Under the pieces are notes generated by a model. The model was not told where the DNA came from. It made no database searches and worked only from the letters and a program-made list of their open reading frames with translations. Below are positions 23,581-28,680 of a stretch of 28,680 nucleotides of DNA, one piece after another. This DNA comes from Acidobacteria bacterium UBA2999 (GTDB lineage: Bacteria; Acidobacteriota; Vicinamibacteria; Vicinamibacterales; UBA2999). The stretch covers positions 1 through 28,680 of the forward strand of contig DDZV01000020.1 of assembly GCA_002346475.1 (NCBI GenBank), given 5' to 3'. Numbering within the stretch: the stretch's first letter is position 1; each line of letters opens with the position of its first letter. The translations under genes were made by a program, and so were the position numbers.

Positions 23581-24720
23581 TTACCGTTGACTTAACTCAA
23601 CAAATTGCTGTGGGTACTCAGGCCCTATGTATTCTGCCCTTGGGCGAATAAGCCGATTATTCCCATACTGTTCCAAAATATGTGCTGTCCATCCAGAAAT
23701 TCGACTTACGGCAAAAATTGGAACGAAGAGATCTATTGAAATACCGAGTGCGTGATACGTCGATGCTGAGTAAAAATCAACATTTGCATTCAAATTTTTT
23801 TCTTCTTTAACAAGCGCTTCAATCCGCTCCGAAACACTAAACCATCCAGGATGTCCACTTTCCTCTCCTAACTCTTTCGACATCTGTCGAAGATGAGTAG
23901 CTCGTGGATCTTCCGTCCGGTAAACACGATGACCAAACCCAGGGATTTTTTCTTTCTTGTTAAGTTTAGACTTAATAGCTTGGTCAATTTGTTCATTTGA
24001 TGCATCTTCACCAATCTCAAGAAGCAGTCGCATTACTGCAGCGTTGGCTCCTCCATGAAGCGGACCCTTAAGTGCACCAATAGCAGCAACCGTCGCCGAA
24101 TAAATGTCGCTAAGCGTTGCCGCAGTTACTCGACCGGCAAAAGTCGATGCATTAAGTTCATGATCTGCGTGAAGAATCAAAGCAATATCGAATGCACGCG
24201 TTGCTCTAGTTGTAGGACGCTGGCCGGTCAACATATAAAGAAAATTTGCTGCATGCCCAAGAGCTGGATCCGGTGCAATAGGACCACCGCTAATCTGGAG
24301 CCGGCCCCAGGTTGCAACAATGGTGCTAATTTTTGCAGTTAGTCGAATTGCTTTCCGATATTGAGCAGGCGCTGATGTATCTCCAGCCTCTCGATCATAA
24401 TGTGCCAATGCAGAAGTAAGAGTCCTAAGAGCATCCATCCCATCGCCCGGGGGTAGCGATCTCATGATACGCAGGATCTGTTCCGGCAAGGGTGTCGCAG
24501 CCGAAAACTGCGACTGCAGATCGCCTAATTCACTGCGCGTGGGTAATCTACGATGCCACAACAAATAGCATACTTCCTCAAAGGTTGCACCAGTGGCCAG
24601 ATCGCTTATGTCATACCCACAGTAAGAAAGCATTCCGCGATCACCATCAAGATCGCAAATTGCTGACGTGGTCGCAACAACATCCTGAAGTCCTCCCTTG
24701 CTATCTTTTTTTGTGGGCAT
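23581..24720 (-). CDS. gltA: Citrate synthase (short bacterial type)
   Basis: Condenses oxaloacetate and acetyl-CoA to citrate at the entry of the TCA cycle. Catalytic residues can be placed by analogy with the pig enzyme: His222 in GPLHGGAN, His264 in GFGHRVYR and Asp315 in NVDFYS. HADHELNAS (residues 184-192) and the C-terminal substrate Arg in ISGWTAHILEQYGNNRLIRPRAEYIG are also present. With 379 residues it belongs to the short Bacillus/archaeal group rather than the NADH-regulated E. coli type. 2-methylcitrate synthase cannot be excluded from sequence alone. ATG 24720 has no Shine-Dalgarno sequence. Divergent from larB; lepA follows 97 nt downstream with no clear terminator. Confidence 0.93.
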   Translation of the reverse strand: MPTKKDSKGGLQDVVATTSAICDLDGDRGMLSYCGYDISDLATGATFEEVCYLLWHRRLPTRSELGDLQSQFSAATPLPEQILRIMRSLPPGDGMDALRTLTSALAHYDREAGDTSAPAQYRKAIRLTAKISTIVATWGRLQISGGPIAPDPALGHAANFLYMLTGQRPTTRATRAFDIALILHADHELNASTFAGRVTAATLSDIYSATVAAIGALKGPLHGGANAAVMRLLLEIGEDASNEQIDQAIKSKLNKKEKIPGFGHRVYRTEDPRATHLRQMSKELGEESGHPGWFSVSERIEALVKEEKNLNANVDFYSASTYHALGISIDLFVPIFAVSRISGWTAHILEQYGNNRLIRPRAEYIGPEYPQQFVELSQR

Positions 24721-24852
24721 AACAATCTATATTCCTAGTATTTGCCTTAATGTGTAAGTAGTTAGATTAATAGACTAGATTTGTTCTCCAGTAGCACTTA
24801 TAAACTACGATCTAGCAAGCTAACAATGTGCAACAAAGCTGAGTAACAACTT
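24721..24852. promoter_or_regulatory. Divergent intergenic region gltA/larB
   Basis: A 132-nt AT-rich gap between divergent genes. The arms CTAGAT and ATCTAG form a 6-bp inverted repeat here, with GTAG/CTAC nested inside it. No promoter pair is convincing: TATAGA lies 5 nt before the gltA ATG on the - strand, and TATAAA sits within the + strand. Promoters for both genes are expected but not defined. Confidence 0.3.
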
Positions 24853-25611
24853 ATGACTGTGTCCGAATTAAAAAGCCTACTCCTTCAGGTAAAAAGTGGC
24901 ACGGTTGATCTCTCCGAAGCCCATGCACAGATCCTGGCTTTACTGCAAGCAGCACCATTTGAAAATCTTGGCTTTGCCCGTGTTGACCACCATCGTGAAA
25001 TCCGTCAAGGGTTCCCGGAAGTTATCTTGGGCCTAGGCAAAACCCCCTCCCAAATTGCAACCATTGCCGAACGTCTTGTAGCAAACGGTCAAACTCTACT
25101 TGTAACTCGCGCAAAACCAGAAGCTTTTAAGGCAGTTCAAGCAGTTCTGCCAAACGCAACCTACAATGCAGATGCTTGCATTATTATTCTACAGCAAGGT
25201 CAGATTGAACGTGGTCGAGGAACCATCGTAATTGCTTCTGGTGGAACTGCAGATCTTCCCATAGCAGAGGAAGCGGCTATAACAGCAGAAACTATGGGAA
25301 ATACGGTTGAACGAGTGTATGACGTTGGCATAGCAGGACTTCACAGACTCCTCGCTGAGCAGGATCGATTGCAAAGTGCACGGGTTGTAATCGCAATAGC
25401 GGGAATGGAAGGTGCCTTGCCAAGCGTTGTAGCCGGACTCGTATCAGTACCAGTGATTGCAGTCCCAACGAGCATCGGTTATGGAGCTAACTTCAAAGGC
25501 CTTGCTGCTTTACTTGGCATGATGAACAGCTGTGCTAGCGGTGTTGCAGTAGTAAATATCGACAATGGTTTTGGAGCAGCTTGTATCGCGAGCCTAATCA
25601 CTCATGACTAA
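24853..25611 (+). CDS. larB: Nickel-pincer cofactor biosynthesis protein LarB
   Basis: Carboxylates and hydrolyses nicotinic acid adenine dinucleotide to start synthesis of the nickel-pincer nucleotide cofactor of lactate racemase-type enzymes. The C-terminal two thirds is a PurE/AIR-carboxylase-like fold: VIASGGTADLPIAEEAAITAE, YDVGIAGLHRLL, IAIAGMEGALPSVVAGL and PTSIGYGANFKGLAALLGMMNSC. The N-terminal part carries GFARVDHHREIRQGFPEVI. The 252-residue length fits. Partners LarC and LarE, and a LarA-type enzyme, are not in this window. ATG 24853 has only a weak upstream GAG. It is 59 nt from dnaG on the same strand. Confidence 0.94.
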   Translation: MTVSELKSLLLQVKSGTVDLSEAHAQILALLQAAPFENLGFARVDHHREIRQGFPEVILGLGKTPSQIATIAERLVANGQTLLVTRAKPEAFKAVQAVLPNATYNADACIIILQQGQIERGRGTIVIASGGTADLPIAEEAAITAETMGNTVERVYDVGIAGLHRLLAEQDRLQSARVVIAIAGMEGALPSVVAGLVSVPVIAVPTSIGYGANFKGLAALLGMMNSCASGVAVVNIDNGFGAACIASLITHD

Positions 25612-25670
25612 AGACAAGGAAACTGGCATCACAGTCGTGGAGCTCTAAGGATTAAAAAAAGGTTTAACAA

Positions 25671-27434
25671 GTGCCACTCTTCCCACAGCGTTTCATCGAT
25701 GAGCTCAAGTCAAAAGCGGATATTGTAACGGTGATCCAGGATTATGTTTCACTCAAAAAAACTGGAGCCACCTATAAGGGGCTCTGTCCTTTCCACGCAG
25801 AAAAAACTCCGTCGTTCCACGTAAATCGAGACAAAGGATTTTTTCATTGCTTCGGTTGTGGTGTGGGCGGCGACATTTTTAAATTTCTCGAACTTCACGA
25901 CAAGATGGATTTTCCTGACGCCGTGAAGCAACTTGCACAACGAGTCGGTTTGCCAATCCCTGAAATAGAGGTTAGCAATGAAGACCGTGCAAGCATTGCA
26001 GAACGTGAAACCCTACTAAAAGTTCACGAAGTAGCTGCCACATGGTTTCACCAGCAGCTTGAAGAACCAGCTGGGCGCCGAGTAAAAGAACAATTAGCAA
26101 ATCGCGGAATATCATCTACGACTGCAAAAACCTTACAACTTGGTTTTGCACCGCATGGGAATGAAAACCTAAAAAAGTATTTACAGGCACAAGGTTTCTC
26201 ACACTCAGTGTTGCTGCGAAGCGGCCTTGTCGTGGAACGAAATGACGGGAAAAACGTAGATAGGTTTCGTGGTCGTCTTATGATTCCTATTTGCCGAGAA
26301 ACAGGAACTATCATTGCTTTTGGGGGTAGGGCAATAGCTCCTGACCAGCAACCAAAGTACCTAAATTCACCAGAAACACCTATCTACAATAAAAGCAGCA
26401 CACTATATGGATTAAATCTTACAAGAACGGGCATCCGCCAAAATGGTTTTGCCGTATTAGTTGAAGGCTATTTTGACTTTGCACAAGTGTATCAAGCCGG
26501 GTTTAAAATAGTGGTGGCCTCTTGCGGAACTGCTCTAACACCACGCCAGGCAGCACTTTTGCGTCGTTTTACGTCTAAAATTGTTTTAAGCTTTGACCCA
26601 GACACTGCAGGAGATGGGGCTGCTGTCCGATCGTGCGAACTCCTGGTAGCTGAGGGATTTGATGTTAATGTTGCCCTACTGCCAACAGGCGAAGATCCCG
26701 ATACTTTAGTACGGAATCATGGCCCAGAGGAGTATGCTAGTCGATTGCGAAATTCTCGGCCTTATCTTGAGTACTTGTTGGAACGCTCAGCGGCTAAACA
26801 TGATTTTACAAACGCAGAAAGCCGCCGAAAATTTTTGTCAAATATGTTATCTGTAGCAGCGCAAATACCAGATTCGACTGTCAGGGACCAATTTGCTGAT
26901 CGGCTAGCTCACAAAGCCAGGATTACGGAAGGAGTGGTTCGAAAAGAAATTCGAAAAGCAGCTGCAGCTAAACGAACAACTATCACAGAACGTGAGTTGC
27001 CACAAACAAATCATGCTACGGCAGCTGAGCGCGCTTTAGTTTGGGCCGTGTTTCACCAATCGGATACAGCGGGGACTCTCTTAGAAACCTTGGACGAGCC
27101 TGATCTTGAAGGTTTAATGACACGACCAATATTAGAGGTAGCAAGAACAGTGCGCCGAGAAGGCAAAATACTTCCTTCCGGTTTGCTAGAACGCGTAAGT
27201 ATGATGGAGGCTCAACTAGCAACCGCTATAGCAGCGGAATCAGCGCCTCCTGTTTTAGATCTCTCTGAATGTATTCGCGAACTAAAACGACTTCGTTACG
27301 ACCGCGAACAAGCAGTTGTACAACAAGAGATTGATCATCTTCAGGAGCTCGGTGCTGCAGCTCATGAAGATGAAATCAATGCTCTCTGGGTCAAAAAACG
27401 AGAACTCTTAGAACGAATTGCAGGATTGGTTTAA
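25671..27434 (+). CDS. dnaG: DNA primase
   Basis: Synthesises RNA primers for replication. The N-terminal CHC2 zinc finger is intact (Cys39, His42, Cys60, Cys63). The core contains the Toprim signature VEGYFD (Glu265) and SFDPDTAGDGA (Asp309, Asp311) for metal binding. The C-terminal helicase-interacting region (about residues 440-587) is Ala/Arg/Glu-rich and divergent, as usual. Length is 587 residues. The start GTG at 25671 gives MPLFPQRFIDELKSKADIV, the standard DnaG N-terminus, with AAAGG 8 nt upstream. rpoD follows 25 nt later, the dnaG-rpoD pair of the macromolecular-synthesis operon. The usual rpsU in front is replaced by larB. Confidence 0.97.
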   Translation: MPLFPQRFIDELKSKADIVTVIQDYVSLKKTGATYKGLCPFHAEKTPSFHVNRDKGFFHCFGCGVGGDIFKFLELHDKMDFPDAVKQLAQRVGLPIPEIEVSNEDRASIAERETLLKVHEVAATWFHQQLEEPAGRRVKEQLANRGISSTTAKTLQLGFAPHGNENLKKYLQAQGFSHSVLLRSGLVVERNDGKNVDRFRGRLMIPICRETGTIIAFGGRAIAPDQQPKYLNSPETPIYNKSSTLYGLNLTRTGIRQNGFAVLVEGYFDFAQVYQAGFKIVVASCGTALTPRQAALLRRFTSKIVLSFDPDTAGDGAAVRSCELLVAEGFDVNVALLPTGEDPDTLVRNHGPEEYASRLRNSRPYLEYLLERSAAKHDFTNAESRRKFLSNMLSVAAQIPDSTVRDQFADRLAHKARITEGVVRKEIRKAAAAKRTTITERELPQTNHATAAERALVWAVFHQSDTAGTLLETLDEPDLEGLMTRPILEVARTVRREGKILPSGLLERVSMMEAQLATAIAAESAPPVLDLSECIRELKRLRYDREQAVVQQEIDHLQELGAAAHEDEINALWVKKRELLERIAGLV

Positions 27435-27459
27435 CGCTTTGTAAGACGGAGGGAACACC

Positions 27460-28680
27460 TTGTCAATTGAGGAAAGATACGACGAAGTACGCCAGCTAAT
27501 CACATTAGGCAAAGAGAAAGGTTACCTTCTGTACGACGAGGTAAACGAAATATTGCCATCAGAGGTTACTTCTTCAGAAGAACTCGATGAACTGTTCAAT
27601 GCCTTTGGTAGTGCAGGTATCGAGATTGTGGAGACAGACAAAGCGTACAGGGATGATAGGGGTGTTGAACGGGAAGATGGAGCTGGACAAGGACTTGATT
27701 TAACTCCTGGCACATTAGAAAAAACAAACGACCCAGTTCGTATGTACCTCCGTGAAATGGGAACAGTCCCATTGTTAAATCGTGAGGGAGAAGTCGCTAT
27801 CGCCAAACGGATTGAGCGAGGAAAACTCTCTGTAATTAAATCCATTTCACGTACACCTACAGTTGCCATGGAAATCTTGCTCATGGGCGAACGCTTGCGA
27901 CTAGGGGAAAGCACTGTTCGTGAACTAGTGGTGTTTAGTGAAGAGGAGATTACTGACGAGGGTATAGAGAAACGGTCTCGTAGTCTTTTGAAACAAATTG
28001 ATAACGTGCAAAAAGCCAGGTTCAACTTCAAGAAACTTACCCAAAAGGTGGAAGCAACACCAAAAAGAGACAAACGTAAGCATCTAAAAGCACGTCGCAA
28101 AGCCTTGCGTGGCCGTATTATTTTATCAAAATTGATTAGAAAAATTGATTTCACAGAAATAGTCAAACGACGCCTAATCGAAAATATCAAAGATGGAGTA
28201 AAAAGCGTTCAGTATGTGCAACGCGAACTGAACAGTATTGAGCGTCACCTAAAACCTAAAAACAAAAAAACTCGACTAAAAGAAGATGACCGGAAACAAA
28301 TACTTAAACGACGGACAGAATTAAGGTCGCTCCTAAGAAAAATGACTGCAGCGCTTGAAGAAACGCCAGATAGACTGCAACGCACGCTGGAGGTTATTCA
28401 GCGTGGTGAAATACAGGCCGAGCGCGCCAAAAAAGAACTTGTTGAAGCAAACTTACGTTTAGTTGTTTCAATCGCAAAAAAATATACAAATCGTGGCCTG
28501 CAATTTCTCGACCTTATTCAAGAGGGAAATATTGGACTAATGAAAGCCGTAGATAAATTTGAGTACCGCCGAGGATACAAATTCTCAACCTATGCAACGT
28601 GGTGGATTAGGCAAGCTATCACACGTGCAATCGCCGACCAGGCTCGAACAATTCGCATTCCGGTTCATATGATTGAAACA
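27460..28680 (+). CDS. rpoD: RNA polymerase primary sigma factor, 5' part (runs off the window end)
   Basis: Housekeeping sigma-70. The frame is open from a TTG at 27460 to the window edge (407 codons); regions 3 and 4 lie beyond. A strong Shine-Dalgarno sequence (GGAGGG, 6 nt away) fixes the TTG. Region 1.1 (EERYDEVRQLITLGKEKGYLLYDEVNEIL) and region 1.2 (DPVRMYLREMGTVPLLNREGE, about residues 90-110) come first. A spacer of about 190 residues follows, very rich in Lys and Arg. Region 2 starts at about residue 325 (ANLRLVVSIAKKYTNRGL) and contains the -10 recognition/melting segment YKFSTYATWWIRQAITRAI. It is a group 1 sigma factor because region 1.1 and the full region 2 are conserved. Confidence 0.97.
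   Translation, partial: MSIEERYDEVRQLITLGKEKGYLLYDEVNEILPSEVTSSEELDELFNAFGSAGIEIVETDKAYRDDRGVEREDGAGQGLDLTPGTLEKTNDPVRMYLREMGTVPLLNREGEVAIAKRIERGKLSVIKSISRTPTVAMEILLMGERLRLGESTVRELVVFSEEEITDEGIEKRSRSLLKQIDNVQKARFNFKKLTQKVEATPKRDKRKHLKARRKALRGRIILSKLIRKIDFTEIVKRRLIENIKDGVKSVQYVQRELNSIERHLKPKNKKTRLKEDDRKQILKRRTELRSLLRKMTAALEETPDRLQRTLEVIQRGEIQAERAKKELVEANLRLVVSIAKKYTNRGLQFLDLIQEGNIGLMKAVDKFEYRRGYKFSTYATWWIRQAITRAIADQARTIRIPVHMIET

Noticed and set aside
25605..25650. 14-codon ORF (MTKDKETGITVVEL) overlapping the larB stop
   Set aside because: Too short, no ribosome-binding site and no attenuator structure next to it; probably chance.
27522..28190. 222-codon open frame on the - strand, very Ser/Arg rich
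   Set aside because: It is the antisense shadow of rpoD, whose own frame has a strong ribosome-binding site and conserved sigma regions.
1..28680. Mobile elements, CRISPR arrays, tRNA or rRNA genes, defence islands
   Set aside because: I looked for repeats, transposase or integrase motifs and tRNA-like cloverleaf signatures and found none; gene content is core metabolism and envelope biogenesis.

Overview
The window reads as chromosomal housekeeping DNA from a diderm (LPS-type) bacterium. LptD, lipoprotein and secreted-protein signals support an outer membrane. By eye the base composition is mid-range (about 45 % G+C). Two features recall Acidobacteriota (Vicinamibacteria-like): a secreted protein joining a carboxypeptidase-regulatory-like domain to TPRs, and a primary sigma factor with a long basic spacer. 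That assignment is tentative and rests on gene style, not on a marker-gene comparison. No transposase, phage gene, integrase, CRISPR array, rRNA or tRNA was seen.

Layout. Positions 1-435 (-) hold the N-terminal part of a HEAT-repeat lipoprotein. Divergent from it, a tightly packed + strand run (514-9187) carries deoxynucleoside kinase, accD, folC, lptD and a four-gene dTDP-6-deoxyhexose cassette (rmlA, rmlC-like, rmlB and an Rmd-like reductase in the place expected for rmlD). Next come a secreted Pro-rich protein (+), then on the - strand a small CxC/TM/CxxC membrane protein, an alpha/beta hydrolase and thiC with a TPP riboswitch and a recognisable promoter. From 12802 the + strand carries an Rsm22-like methyltransferase, nfeD, a slipin, glyA, a DinG/YoaA-type helicase, a TPR protein and yggS. 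yggS has no ATG/GTG/TTG start at its conserved N-terminus and seems to begin at CTG. On the - strand follow lepB, lepA and citrate synthase. The window ends on the + strand with larB, dnaG and the first 407 codons of rpoD.

How the genes fit together. The left operon joins fatty-acid and folate metabolism to outer-membrane LPS export and activated deoxysugar supply, so envelope building is its most visible theme. nfeD-slipin is a classic membrane quality-control pair, lepA-lepB a conserved translation/secretion pair, and dnaG-rpoD the core of the macromolecular-synthesis operon.

No clearly new multi-gene system is visible. The most useful leads are the CTG-initiated yggS, the minimal thiC riboswitch with mutually exclusive helices, the deoxysugar cassette with an atypical reductase, the three-cysteine LptD, the unrecognised membrane zinc-ribbon-like protein, several perfect inverted repeats in front of genes, and a recurrent lack of Shine-Dalgarno sequences with -10-like boxes 6-10 nt before start codons.
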